Positions 49,212 to 57,272 of a DNA stretch of 64,000 nucleotides are shown one piece after another. The stretch's first letter is position 1. Each line of letters begins with the position of its first letter. The DNA is from Chloroflexota bacterium (GTDB lineage Bacteria > Chloroflexota > Dehalococcoidia > JACPEP01): NCBI GenBank assembly GCA_016183425.1, contig JACPEP010000001.1:62001-126000 (forward strand), in the 5' to 3' direction. The position numbers were made by a program, and so were the translations under genes. The notes beneath the pieces were generated by a model, which saw only the letters and a program-made list of their open reading frames with translations, did not search any database and was not told the origin of the DNA.

Positions 49212-50138
49212 GTGAAGGCGAAAGTGCCGCTATCGGTGCTGGCCGTTGTCGCCCTGCTGCTCATCGCCTGCGCCGCCGCGGCGACTCCCACATCGACGCC
49301 GGTTCCTTCTCGCGCTACGCCACGGCCCGCCGCAACTCCGGCTCTGGTACCGCCAACGGCGACCCCGACCAAGACACCGCCGGAAACGGCCGGGCCAAAA
49401 ATCCAGGAAATCAAGAATCGAGGTATGCTCATCATCAGTGTCAAAAAGGAAGAATCACCTACGGGCCAGCACAGGGATGTGGCCCACTTTCAGAAGCGAG
49501 ACTTTGAAATCAGCCTGGCTAAGGCCATCGCCAAGACGCTGCTGGGTGATGAAAATAAAGTCGAGGTGAAGATGTACCCCCTGGCTGACCGTGTCCCAGC
49601 GGTGGAGCGAAATGAGGTTGACCTGGCCATTTCCGCAATCAGCATCTCTGAAGAGCTAAAAAAGATAGTAAACTTCTCTGACCCCTACGCCTGGGAAGGT
49701 TTGACCCTGATGGCAAGGAAGGGTGCCGGCATTACAGGCCTGGAGGGTCTAAAGGGGCAGACAGTGGCAGCCACGACCGAGGGAGGGCGCTATTTTGGAA
49801 ACGATATCGAGAGGATTGCCCAGGAAAGAGGGCTGGCGATTACCGCTAAGTCCTATGGCGATTTTGAGGAGGCAGCCTCCGCAGTGGAGACCGGCCAAGC
49901 CCGGGCAGTGATCCACAGAAGCATCGACATCTTGGTCTATATGGCCCAGAAACCAGGTGTCTTTGAGACAGTTGGGGGTACTCTTAGCCGTGAGGAATAT
50001 GGCATCGCCATCAAAAAAGGTAACGACGACCTCCTTAGATTGGTCAACTCAGTGATTAGCGAGCTAAAGAAATCCGGAGAGATCAAGCAGCTTGCCGAGA
50101 GGGCAAAGTTTCCTGCTCAGCACATAGCCTTGCCTTGA
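49212..50138 (+). CDS. Family 3 solute-binding lipoprotein (amino-acid type)
   Basis: A 308-residue extracytoplasmic protein. Signal with lipobox LLIAC (Cys20) and a long Thr/Pro/Ala linker, then the SBP_bac_3 fold: IKNRGMLIISVKKEESP, FEISLAKAIAKTLLGD, the AVERNEVDLAISAISISEE segment and NFSDPYAWEGLTLMARKG. The typical ligand Arg and Asp of amino-acid binders fall in the expected places but cannot be assigned exactly. No permease is adjacent. GTG start with GGAGG upstream. Confidence 0.88.
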   Translation: MKAKVPLSVLAVVALLLIACAAAATPTSTPVPSRATPRPAATPALVPPTATPTKTPPETAGPKIQEIKNRGMLIISVKKEESPTGQHRDVAHFQKRDFEISLAKAIAKTLLGDENKVEVKMYPLADRVPAVERNEVDLAISAISISEELKKIVNFSDPYAWEGLTLMARKGAGITGLEGLKGQTVAATTEGGRYFGNDIERIAQERGLAITAKSYGDFEEAASAVETGQARAVIHRSIDILVYMAQKPGVFETVGGTLSREEYGIAIKKGNDDLLRLVNSVISELKKSGEIKQLAERAKFPAQHIALP

Positions 50139-50176
50139 TTCTCAAGGCAAGGGATCTTTGAAATGGGTCATTGGGG

Positions 50177-51430
50177 ATGATATCTAGCGGGTTGCTGGAT
50201 CCTGGCCGCTGCCATCGCTGTGGCTTTTGCCTTCCGGTGTGCCCCACTTACCGCGACACCGGCATCGAAACTCAGTCGCCCCGAGGTCGGGTGGCCCTCA
50301 TAAAAGCTGCCGTGTCCGGCACCCTGGCCCTGAGCCGGAACCTGCAAGAGCAGCTATACCATTGTCTGGACTGCCGGGCCTGCGAGACGGTGTGCCCGGC
50401 CGGGGTGAGGATAGGCGCCGCAGTTACCCTTATCAGGTCCTGTCTGGACGAAAGATTTCCCCGTTCTCTTTTTATGACCCTATTATTAAAGCAGTTGTGG
50501 CCCTATCATGGGTGGTGGGAACTGGCCAGTCGATTGCTCCATGGGTATCAAAGTTGGAGCTCGGTGGGGAATCCCTGGCATCGGTGGTTGCTTTCTCGCC
50601 TCCCCGTTCCAGTGGCGATCCTAGAGCAGCTTTTACCTACCTCCAATGGGCGGCCCCTGCGGACACACATTGATGAGGTGCTGCCCGCCCGAGGAAAAGA
50701 AAAACAGCGGGTAGGGTTCTTTCTGGGATGTGTCATGAACGCCTTTTTCCCTCAGGTGAGCCTGGCTACTATCCAGGTGCTGGCGGAGAACGGATGCCAG
50801 GTGGTCATTCCCAAGGATGTCCGTTGCTGTGGCGCACCTCACCACTCCCTGGGGGACTTCGACACGCTCAAGAAGGTAGCCAGGCACAACATAGCCCTTT
50901 TCCGAAAATCGGGGGTGTCGACGGTGATAACGGACTGCGCCGCCTGCGGGGCAATGCTCAAGGAGTATGGCGAATTACTGCCTGATGAGGGGGAGGAATT
51001 CAGCACTTCCGTGTGTGACATAAGCGAGTTCTTGACCCAGATGGAGCTAAGGCCTTTCACCGTCGCCGTTCCGGGACGCTTCACCTATCACGACCCCTGT
51101 CACTTGGTTCACGCCCAAGGGGTGGCCCGGCAGCCGAGACAGCTTTTGCAGGCCATACCAGGCCTGGAGTTGGTGGAGATGGCGGAGGCGGAGGCCTGCT
51201 GTGGCAGCGCTGGTATATACAACCTAACCCACCCTTCCCGGGCCGCCAATGTCCTGGATCGCAAGATGAGTAATATCGCCGCCAGCGGGGCGGCGGGAGT
51301 GGTGACGGCTAACCCTGGTTGCCTTATGCAGTTGGCCTGGGGCACGAAGCGAACCCGTCAGGCGAAGTCGCTGTGGCATATCTCTCAGCTATTGGCGCAA
51401 GCTTATGGCCTCCCTCCAAAGGCTGAGTGA
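50177..51430 (+). CDS. GlcF-type heterodisulfide reductase-like iron-sulfur protein
   Basis: A 417-residue electron-transfer subunit. Two [4Fe-4S] ferredoxin motifs are present: CHRCGFCLPVCPTYRDTG and CLDCRACETVCPAGVRIG. Two CCG domains follow (DVRCCGAPHHSLG with CAACGAML, and EACCGSAGIYNL with NPGCLMQLAWG, preceded by FTYHDPCHLVHAQG). The order matches glycolate oxidase subunit GlcF and lactate utilisation LutA-like proteins. The matching FAD subunit (GlcD/GlcE) is not in the window, so the electron donor is unknown. ATG at 50177 is used; TTG two codons earlier is the ORF-track choice. Confidence 0.88.
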   Translation: MISSGLLDPGRCHRCGFCLPVCPTYRDTGIETQSPRGRVALIKAAVSGTLALSRNLQEQLYHCLDCRACETVCPAGVRIGAAVTLIRSCLDERFPRSLFMTLLLKQLWPYHGWWELASRLLHGYQSWSSVGNPWHRWLLSRLPVPVAILEQLLPTSNGRPLRTHIDEVLPARGKEKQRVGFFLGCVMNAFFPQVSLATIQVLAENGCQVVIPKDVRCCGAPHHSLGDFDTLKKVARHNIALFRKSGVSTVITDCAACGAMLKEYGELLPDEGEEFSTSVCDISEFLTQMELRPFTVAVPGRFTYHDPCHLVHAQGVARQPRQLLQAIPGLELVEMAEAEACCGSAGIYNLTHPSRAANVLDRKMSNIAASGAAGVVTANPGCLMQLAWGTKRTRQAKSLWHISQLLAQAYGLPPKAE

Positions 51431-51442
51431 CGGGGCGGGTCG

Positions 51443-52141
51443 GTGAAGCTTCCTGGTGAGAAGAAGGACGCCCTTTTTCTGGCGCGTCCCAATCGTTTCC
51501 TGGCCCTGGTGAGGATGGATGGCTTGGAGGTGACGGCTCATCTGCCCAACTCGGGGCGGATGACGGAGCTCCTCGTCTCTGGCCAGCATGTAGTCGTGGC
51601 GGGGAAGTATGGTGAGCACCGCAAGACGGCCTATGATATGATTTTAGTAGACTTAGGGGATGGTTTGGTATCTGTAGATTCCCGACTGCCCAGCCAGGTG
51701 GTGGAGGAGGCCTTGTTATCGGGCACCCTGGCCCCTTTTGGCCACTGCGGTTTTGTGCGGCGGGAGGTCGTTTACGGCGATAGTCGCCTGGACTTTCGGG
51801 TGGGTGCCAACGGTCGGGAGTATTTGGTGGAAGTGAAGTCGGTGAACCTGGTGGAGGGGAAGCGGGCCCTCTTTCCCGATGCCCCCACCCTTAGAGGCGC
51901 TCGCCACCTGAGAACACTGGTAAAAGCGGTGAGAGAGGGGTATGGCGCTGCCGTCATCTTTGTGGTGCAGCGGGAGGACGCCTCTGCTTTCTCTCCCCAC
52001 GAGAAGGCCGACCCCGACTTTGGACGGGCGTTGCGGGAGGCGGCGGAGGGTGGGGTCGGCCTCTATGCCTATCGCTGCCGCCTCACTCGAGAAGAAATTG
52101 AGCTTAGCCAGGAAATACCCGTTATTTTGGAGAGGGGGTAG
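51443..52141 (+). CDS. sfsA: SfsA family DNA/RNA-binding protein
   Basis: A 232-residue SfsA (sugar fermentation stimulation) protein. Family marks: the OB-fold-like N-terminus LARPNRFLALVRMDGLEVTAHLPNSGRM, and the nuclease-like C-half with DFRVGANGREYLVEVKSVNLV, FPDAPTLRGARHL and VIFVVQREDA; the D-x-E-V-K spacing is that of a restriction-type site. The role is unsettled: DNA binding and regulation in E. coli, possible nuclease elsewhere. GTG start 12 bases after the GlcF stop; the next gene begins 4 bases after its stop, so the two are coupled. Confidence 0.92.
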   Translation: MKLPGEKKDALFLARPNRFLALVRMDGLEVTAHLPNSGRMTELLVSGQHVVVAGKYGEHRKTAYDMILVDLGDGLVSVDSRLPSQVVEEALLSGTLAPFGHCGFVRREVVYGDSRLDFRVGANGREYLVEVKSVNLVEGKRALFPDAPTLRGARHLRTLVKAVREGYGAAVIFVVQREDASAFSPHEKADPDFGRALREAAEGGVGLYAYRCRLTREEIELSQEIPVILERG

Positions 52142-52145
52142 CGCC

Positions 52146-53201
52146 GTGTTGGTTCTGGGATTGTCAGGGAGCCCGCGGCGGGGTGCCAATAGCGAGACCC
52201 TCCTAGATTGGGCCCTGGAGGGGGCACAGGGCGAGGGTGCCCAGACAGAGAAGCTGGTCATCTCGGAGATGGCCATCGCCCCCTGTCGGGATTGTGACGA
52301 GTGTCAGGCGGCAGGAGAGTGCACCATTCATGATGACATGGACCTTATCTACCCCAAGATACCGGAGGCAGCGGCCCTTATTTTCGCCTCCCCGGTGTAT
52401 TTCCGCGGCGTAACGGCCCAGGCCAAAGCCCTCATCGATCGCTGCAACTATCTTTGGATCCGCAAGTATCTTCTCCACCAGCCGGTGGCTTCCCAAAAGC
52501 GCCCTGGGCTTTTCATCGCCACTGCTGGCCAGGACCGCCCGGGAGAGTTTGAGCCCTCCATCGCCACTGTCCGCTCTTTCTTTGCGACGGCGGATGTGGA
52601 CTACGTGGGCGAGCTTCTCTTCCCCGGCATGGACGAAGCGGGTTCCATCCGTAACCACCCCAGCGCTCGGGAGCAGGCCCTGGCCGCCGGGTCGCGCCTG
52701 GTGTCTTTGAGCCGGGGAGGTTCCTGGCCCAGGTTGACGAGAGGGAAAGAGGAGGCCCCCACAGTGACGGACTGGCGACCCATAGGCGTGGTCCGAAATA
52801 ACATCAAGGAGCCAATGGTCTACGGCTGGGAGACGGTGGTATCGGAGCTGGTGGTGAACCCGGAGCTGGCGCCGGCGGTGGAGGGGGTGGAGGACTACTC
52901 TCATCTGGTGGTAGTTACCTGGATGCATCGGGTTCCCTGGGGCGCCAGGGGTCTATTGAGGATTCATCCCAAGGACAGGCAGGAAATCCCTCTTATGGGT
53001 GTCTTCGCTACCCGTACCCAGCACCGCCCCAATCCCATTGGAATGGCTGTCGTGCGTCTCCTGGAACGCAAAGGAAACATTCTCCAGGTAGTGGGGTTGG
53101 ACGCTATAGACGGGACCCCCATTCTGGATATCAAGCCCCATGTGCCTTACTATGACTCTCCTACCGACGTAAAGCTGCCCCGGTGGACGAAACACCCCTG
53201 A
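52146..53201 (+). CDS. Fusion of NADPH-dependent FMN reductase-like and TrmO-like tRNA methyltransferase domains
   Basis: A 351-residue two-domain protein from GTG 52146 (the ORF-track start is inside sfsA). Residues 1-200 are a flavodoxin-like FMN reductase: LGLSGSPRRGANSETLL (FMN phosphate loop), CRDCDECQAAGECTIHDDM (Cys-rich, as in the iron-sulfur flavoprotein group) and IFASPVYFRGVTAQAKALIDR. Residues 212-350 are TrmO/TsaA (WRPIGVVRNNIKEP, VEDYSHLVVVTWMH, then GVFATRTQHRPNPIG and GLDAIDGTPILDIKPHVPYY), which N6-methylates t6A37 of tRNA. A SLSRGGSWPRLTRGKEEAP linker joins them. The domains are normally separate; a joined version is uncommon to my knowledge. Confidence 0.85.
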   Translation: MLVLGLSGSPRRGANSETLLDWALEGAQGEGAQTEKLVISEMAIAPCRDCDECQAAGECTIHDDMDLIYPKIPEAAALIFASPVYFRGVTAQAKALIDRCNYLWIRKYLLHQPVASQKRPGLFIATAGQDRPGEFEPSIATVRSFFATADVDYVGELLFPGMDEAGSIRNHPSAREQALAAGSRLVSLSRGGSWPRLTRGKEEAPTVTDWRPIGVVRNNIKEPMVYGWETVVSELVVNPELAPAVEGVEDYSHLVVVTWMHRVPWGARGLLRIHPKDRQEIPLMGVFATRTQHRPNPIGMAVVRLLERKGNILQVVGLDAIDGTPILDIKPHVPYYDSPTDVKLPRWTKHP

Positions 53202-53357
53202 AAAACTCGGTGGGCAGGCTACAGCGATACCCGACGCTCAGTGTGGGGTATCACCAAGTAATTACTAAACCTCAATAGCGGCCGGCTTCGCCACCATTGT
53301 GATTCGCCAGAGGCAAAGACGCTCTGGTACTCCGCAAAACGACGTTGCTAGCACCCT

Positions 53358-53381
53358 AAATATATCTTTAAATATATCTTT
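53358..53381 (+). repeat. Two tandem copies of AAATATATCTTT
   Basis: Two identical 12-base units, strongly AT-rich in a GC-rich region, just upstream of the cytochrome promoter. The position suits an UP-element or activator site. Confidence 0.7.
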
Positions 53382-53388
53382 TTGTATA

Positions 53389-53417
53389 TTGACCCTCCAC
53401 AGTAGGCGTGGTAAAAA
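53389..53417 (+). promoter_or_regulatory. Candidate promoter of the triheme cytochrome
   Basis: -35 TTGACC (53389-53394), 17-base spacer ending in TGG, -10 TAAAAA (53412-53417). Confidence 0.45.
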
Positions 53418-53529
53418 ACGAAGTACTAGGTTCAGCTAGAGCATGAGTATCAGGCAATGGTTCGAAAGGCAAAAAGGGGAGGTATCGGTAATCTCTTCCA
53501 GTTTGCTGGCGGGTAGAGAAAGGAGCAAA

Positions 53530-54387
53530 ATGAAGAAGAAAAGCGTGCTTATTTCCGCCATAATGAGTCTTGCGGTACTGGTCGCGGGAGTAGCAACATG
53601 GTCCTTGATGTACGCTGGCCGCACCAGCGCCGCCGATGCTCAAGAGCTAGAGGTCCAAATGACAGCCAAGGCCGATAGTTTACGGATCTTCTACAGCATC
53701 ACCCTGGTAAACAACACCAGCTCCAACTACCAATCCCTTTATGTGGCTGGTAACTTGCCTGAGGGTGCCCGCTTCGACAGCGTGACCGCCACCCCGGCGG
53801 GAAGCAGTTCTCTTGGCCTGAAGGATGGCAATGTGGCCTGGGTGGTGCCTGAGGTAAAGGCCATGAGCAAAGTGGGGCCCTTTACCTACAAGATCGCCAC
53901 CAGCCTCAAAGAGGTAGGACAGGCCCATGCCTGGGTGCGCTGGGACAAACCCAGCCCAGGAAGTGTATCTTCAGCCGATGTGCCAATGGCCCAGGTGGTG
54001 GTGGACAAACCGCGGCGGGGCTGTGAATCGTGCCATGTGGTCGGTGGCGTCCCCATATCTAAAGAGGCTAAGGATCGAGCTCGCAACCACCCTCAAATCG
54101 CCGAGGATACCAAGGTTACCACCTGTCTCCAGTGTCACGCTCCGGGCACTGGAGAGCGGGAGGGGAAAGGGGTAGTGGCCCCCCTGGCTCTGAGGGATAT
54201 TGTCCATCCCGTCCACTTGAACAGCCCGGGCTTTCTCGATACCTACAAGGGCAACTGTTTCACCTGCCACAATGTGGATGGCAAGGGGAACTTTGTCCTC
54301 CTGGGCGACAAGCTGGACACCGACTTCCGGGGCATACCCAACGCGCCGGTAAAGGGAATCCCACCCAGCGAAACCACCCGCCGTTAG
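53530..54387 (+). CDS. Exported triheme cytochrome c
   Basis: A 285-residue secreted protein; ATG at 53530 (AAAGGAG upstream) starts MKKKSVLISAIMSLAVLVAG, a normal signal or anchor, whereas the ORF-track start at 53443 adds an unlikely extension. Three CXXCH heme sites: CESCH near residue 175, CLQCH near 200 and CFTCH near 245. The first 150 residues look like a beta-sandwich (NNTSSNYQSLYVAGNLPEGARF, then FTYKIATSL), similar to DUF11-like adhesion domains. A structural domain joined to a multiheme tail fits cell-surface electron transfer, but the partner is unknown. A 21-base-arm terminator follows. Confidence 0.86.
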   Translation: MKKKSVLISAIMSLAVLVAGVATWSLMYAGRTSAADAQELEVQMTAKADSLRIFYSITLVNNTSSNYQSLYVAGNLPEGARFDSVTATPAGSSSLGLKDGNVAWVVPEVKAMSKVGPFTYKIATSLKEVGQAHAWVRWDKPSPGSVSSADVPMAQVVVDKPRRGCESCHVVGGVPISKEAKDRARNHPQIAEDTKVTTCLQCHAPGTGEREGKGVVAPLALRDIVHPVHLNSPGFLDTYKGNCFTCHNVDGKGNFVLLGDKLDTDFRGIPNAPVKGIPPSETTRR

Positions 54388-54399
54388 ATCGATCACTTC

Positions 54400-54448
54400 A
54401 TAGATAAGAGGGCGGCCCCAATGGCAGTGGGGCCGCCCTCTTATCTAT
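54400..54448. terminator. Strong bidirectional terminator
   Basis: Perfect inverted repeat with 21-base arms and a 7-base loop (ATGGCAG); arms start ATAGATAAGAGGG and end ATCTAT. GC-rich inner stem and AT-rich ends. Confidence 0.85.
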
Positions 54449-54515
54449 GGCACACCCCCTTCCCCCTTGACCCTCCACCTCGCCTCTGGTAGTATAGCCA
54501 GGAACGGGGGTCTAT

Positions 54516-55703
54516 TTGGGAGCCTGGTTTCAACGCCTAATCGTTGTCTTCACAATCTGTTTGCCTTTGACGGCACTGACAGTGGCGGGGTGCGCCTCTC
54601 CCCTTATCTCCCAGGTCAGCCTCACACAGAGCACCATTTCCCCTAACGGCGATGGCGTAGACGATTTCACCTTTATTGAGTATTCTCTAGAAGCAAAGGC
54701 ACAAGTATCCATCGACTTCGCGGCCGCAAATGGTGAAATCTATTCCTTCCGCCGCCATGAGCCCCGCTCACCAGGACGTTATCGGGCCCGATTCGATGGC
54801 AGCTACATACCGGACCCAGCACGAGCCGAGGCCAGGGTATTACCCAGCGGCAGCTACACCTACATCGTCACCGCCCAGGAGGAGGGCACCAATAGGAGAC
54901 AGGAGGTACGCGGCTCCCTGACACTGGTAAACTCCGACACCAGGCCGCCCGGGCTGGATGACGTAATCGTTTACCCAGAGACTATCTCCCCCAACGGGGA
55001 CGCCGTGGACGATGAGGCCCTTATCAGCTATCGTTTGACTAAAGAAAGCCTGGTGAGCATCTTCATCAGCGATGGTGCAGGGCGGCGCTACTTCCTAGAA
55101 GAAGAGAACCAGAAATCGGCCGCCCCCCACTCCCACCGCTGGAATGGCACTGCGGCGGGCAACCTTCTCCCCAACGGCTCGTACACCCTTTCCCTTCGCG
55201 CCCGGGACAAAGCGGGCAACGTCACGGAATACCTGGTTCCGGTAACCATTAGCGGTGGTGGCACTCCCAAGCTGGAGATAGCAGCGGTGCGATTCACCCC
55301 CCCCACCCTACCCTTAGGCGGGGCATTGAAGGTAGAAATAGAGGTTCAAAACGTGGGCGATATCACACTACGCACCATGGGCCCTCCCCCAGGCACTGCC
55401 TATACCACAAACATGAACTTCAACAGCTTCCACGCGGGCAACGACCCCTTGGCGCCGCCACTGTACTACGAGCAGGCTGGATACTGGCGGGTAGGGGTGA
55501 GTTGGGACACAGCCGATAGACCCTATCCCATACGCTGGGGTATGGGAAGAGACCTGGCCCCCGGAGAGAAAACAACTATCACCGGCACTGTCCAGATACT
55601 TGTGGACCGCACTCGTCAGGTGCGCTTCTGGGCCGCCGTCATCCAAGAGGGGGTGGGTTTCGGAGAGCAGGTCGGGCTCAAAAGCATACTCATCAGCTAC
55701 TAA
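54516..55703 (+). CDS. FlgD-Ig-type surface lipoprotein
   Basis: A 395-residue extracytoplasmic protein. TTG start at 54516 after GGAACGGGGG; signal (LIVVFTICLPLTALTV) and lipobox TVAGC (Cys26). Two repeats of an Ig-like fold with a calcium-style head, ISPNGDGVDDFTFIEYSL and ISPNGDAVDDEALISYRL, each ending in GSYTYIVTAQ or GSYTLSLRARDKAGNV; this is the FlgD_ig/gliding-motility C-terminal pattern. The last 130 residues form a CARDB-like domain (LEIAAVRFTPPTLPLGGALK). It lies downstream of the cytochrome terminator, so is a separate unit. Probably a structural or adhesion protein; not flagellar, since no flagellar genes are near. Confidence 0.8.
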   Translation: MGAWFQRLIVVFTICLPLTALTVAGCASPLISQVSLTQSTISPNGDGVDDFTFIEYSLEAKAQVSIDFAAANGEIYSFRRHEPRSPGRYRARFDGSYIPDPARAEARVLPSGSYTYIVTAQEEGTNRRQEVRGSLTLVNSDTRPPGLDDVIVYPETISPNGDAVDDEALISYRLTKESLVSIFISDGAGRRYFLEEENQKSAAPHSHRWNGTAAGNLLPNGSYTLSLRARDKAGNVTEYLVPVTISGGGTPKLEIAAVRFTPPTLPLGGALKVEIEVQNVGDITLRTMGPPPGTAYTTNMNFNSFHAGNDPLAPPLYYEQAGYWRVGVSWDTADRPYPIRWGMGRDLAPGEKTTITGTVQILVDRTRQVRFWAAVIQEGVGFGEQVGLKSILISY

Positions 55704-55729
55704 ACAAGAACCCCCCCGAAAGGAACCTT

Positions 55730-56554
55730 CTACACGCCAGCATAGCTATGGAGACCAGGCAGGAGAAGGTTTACGCCAAAGTAGGTGAAAAGGGTCGCTG
55801 CAAAGCCGACTATGAGGAGTATCGCGCTGGGACGCCCTCGCCATCCCCTCAGATTGCGGGCGTGGAGATAGGCAGCGTAAATAAGCCAGGTCACCAGGGA
55901 GGCCGTCTCCTTGGGGTCCCACCCCCAGTAGCGTCCCCAGGCCGTATCCGCCCAGTAGGCCCCCAAAGCTATCATCAGGGCGAAAAAAGGGAAACCTATC
56001 ATCACCGAACGGTAGCTAATCTCATCCAAAGTTGTGGCGGTGGGCATCCAAGACCGAGGCTTAGGGGATGCCTGAAACAGATACATTATGGCGGCACCAA
56101 AGGATACTCCGAAAATGCCATAAGCCACGATAGCTACCGAGACGTGAAGGGTGAGAAGGAGATTATTCTGCAGCGCGGGCACCAAAGGCTCAATAACCTC
56201 AGCGGAGGCAAAACCCAGCCATACCACACTGGCCAAAATAAGGAGAACCCAGGGAAGAACAAAGAACCCCATCGCCCGCTGCTTGTAGCGCCACTCCACC
56301 ACTACATAGGATAGAGCAATGCCGAAGGCAAAGGCAGTGCTGTATTCGTACATATTGCTGAAAGGCCCCCGGCCGGAAACTATCGACCGCAGGAGGAGAG
56401 ACAAACCAATCATGATACTGCCCATCCAGGCGAAGAGGCTAGCTAGCCTCCCTACCTCACGGTTTCCTCTCCAGGTGTACCAAAGATAAAAGAGGGTGGC
56501 CACACCCAAGGCAACAAAGCTGGCAGTGAAGAAATAGAGGGACATCTTAAGCAC
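55730..56554 (-). CDS. ccsA: Cytochrome c assembly protein CcsA/ResC
   Basis: A 274-residue membrane protein of system II cytochrome c maturation that handles heme at the outer membrane face. The diagnostic tryptophan-rich motif is WGRYWGWDPKETASLVTW; His residues in LHVSVAIVAYG and in HARNLRGW flank it as expected for heme ligands. About eight TM helices. GTG start at 56554; ATG 3 codons on is an alternative. The CcsB partner is not visible. It matches the need of the mono- and triheme cytochromes nearby. It starts 12 bases after the PIG-L gene and may be co-transcribed with folE and the cluster. Confidence 0.92.
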   Translation of the reverse strand: MLKMSLYFFTASFVALGVATLFYLWYTWRGNREVGRLASLFAWMGSIMIGLSLLLRSIVSGRGPFSNMYEYSTAFAFGIALSYVVVEWRYKQRAMGFFVLPWVLLILASVVWLGFASAEVIEPLVPALQNNLLLTLHVSVAIVAYGIFGVSFGAAIMYLFQASPKPRSWMPTATTLDEISYRSVMIGFPFFALMIALGAYWADTAWGRYWGWDPKETASLVTWLIYAAYLHARNLRGWRGRPSAILLIVGFAATLFTYFGVNLLLPGLHSYAGV

Positions 56555-56566
56555 GGCTGTAACCCC

Positions 56567-57256
56567 CTAAAGTCTGAACTCAATACGTTTGAAGCTCTCC
56601 GCCAGTGGCACCCCGTTGCGCTCCCCCACTTCGGAGGCGAAGCGAAACATCCGCTCCCGAAGAACGGCCTCCCCAGGAACCTGGCTGGCATGACAGAGAA
56701 GGGCTTGAATCTTCTGCTCAAAAGTATCGCTTATATCGACAATCACATCAGGGTCTTCCATCCCGATGCTGGATAGATATGCCTCCTGCACCTTATGGGG
56801 CAGTAGACCCTCCTTCAGATGTTCGGCAAAGTGGAGGTGGTCCCGAGCATAGGGAAAGCAGGCATCCAGGGCCACGATGCCCGTGACGCGGTGGTCTCGG
56901 TGGTAGTGAAAGCGGCGGAAGGGATCCATGGTGACCAACCTTTGGGGTTGATGCCGCCGGATGAGACGGACCAGCTTTCCCCGAAATTCGGAGGTATCCT
57001 CCAGGCTACCGTCGGGATAGCCCAGAAAGACCACCTCTTTCACCCCCAGGGCACGGGCCGCTGCCCGCTGCTCCGCCTCCCGAATAACAGCCAGGCGCTC
57101 CGAAGTCATCTGGAGGTCACCGCTGCCCTTATCGCCGTTAGTGCACACCACATAGATGACATCACATCCGTCCCTGGCCCATCTGGCAACGCTCCCGCCA
57201 CAGGAGAACTCCGCATCGTCGGGGTGAGCCGTAACGACCATGATTTTTAGTGTCAC
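56567..57256 (-). CDS. PIG-L/LmbE family deacetylase (MshB/BshB-like)
   Basis: A 229-residue zinc amidohydrolase that removes N-acetyl groups from GlcNAc-type sugars. The ORF track is too long; GTG at 57256 has AGGAGGC upstream. Zinc motifs: VVTAHPDDAEFSCGG (HPDD) near the start, and FHYHRDHRVTG (the HxxH site). The next gene upstream is an MshA-like transferase, the same pairing that makes GlcN-linked thiols in actinobacteria (MshA-MshB) and firmicutes (BshA-BshB). Substrate not proven. Confidence 0.88.
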   Translation of the reverse strand: MTLKIMVVTAHPDDAEFSCGGSVARWARDGCDVIYVVCTNGDKGSGDLQMTSERLAVIREAEQRAAARALGVKEVVFLGYPDGSLEDTSEFRGKLVRLIRRHQPQRLVTMDPFRRFHYHRDHRVTGIVALDACFPYARDHLHFAEHLKEGLLPHKVQEAYLSSIGMEDPDVIVDISDTFEQKIQALLCHASQVPGEAVLRERMFRFASEVGERNGVPLAESFKRIEFRL

Positions 57257-57272
57257 GCCTAGCCTCCTAAAG

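Larger units (their letters stand above)
53202..53529. other. Intergenic region with structured leader and promoter
   Basis: A hairpin (CCAGAG-GCAAAGACG-CTCTGG, 53307-53327), a perfect tandem 12-base duplication (AAATATATCTTT at 53358-53369 and 53370-53381), then a promoter (53389-53417). No ORF is credible. It does not match a c-di-GMP or other riboswitch consensus I know. Confidence 0.55.

Noticed and set aside
51942-52145. Extended N-terminus for the FMN reductase-TrmO fusion
   Set aside because: This part lies inside sfsA in a different frame and is Arg/Pro-rich; the flavodoxin fold begins at the GTG at 52146.
53202-53529. c-di-GMP (GEMM) riboswitch upstream of the triheme cytochrome
   Set aside because: GGCAAAGACG and GCAAAACGACG look superficially similar to GEMM pieces, but the order, the tetraloop-receptor and the P1b parts are missing.
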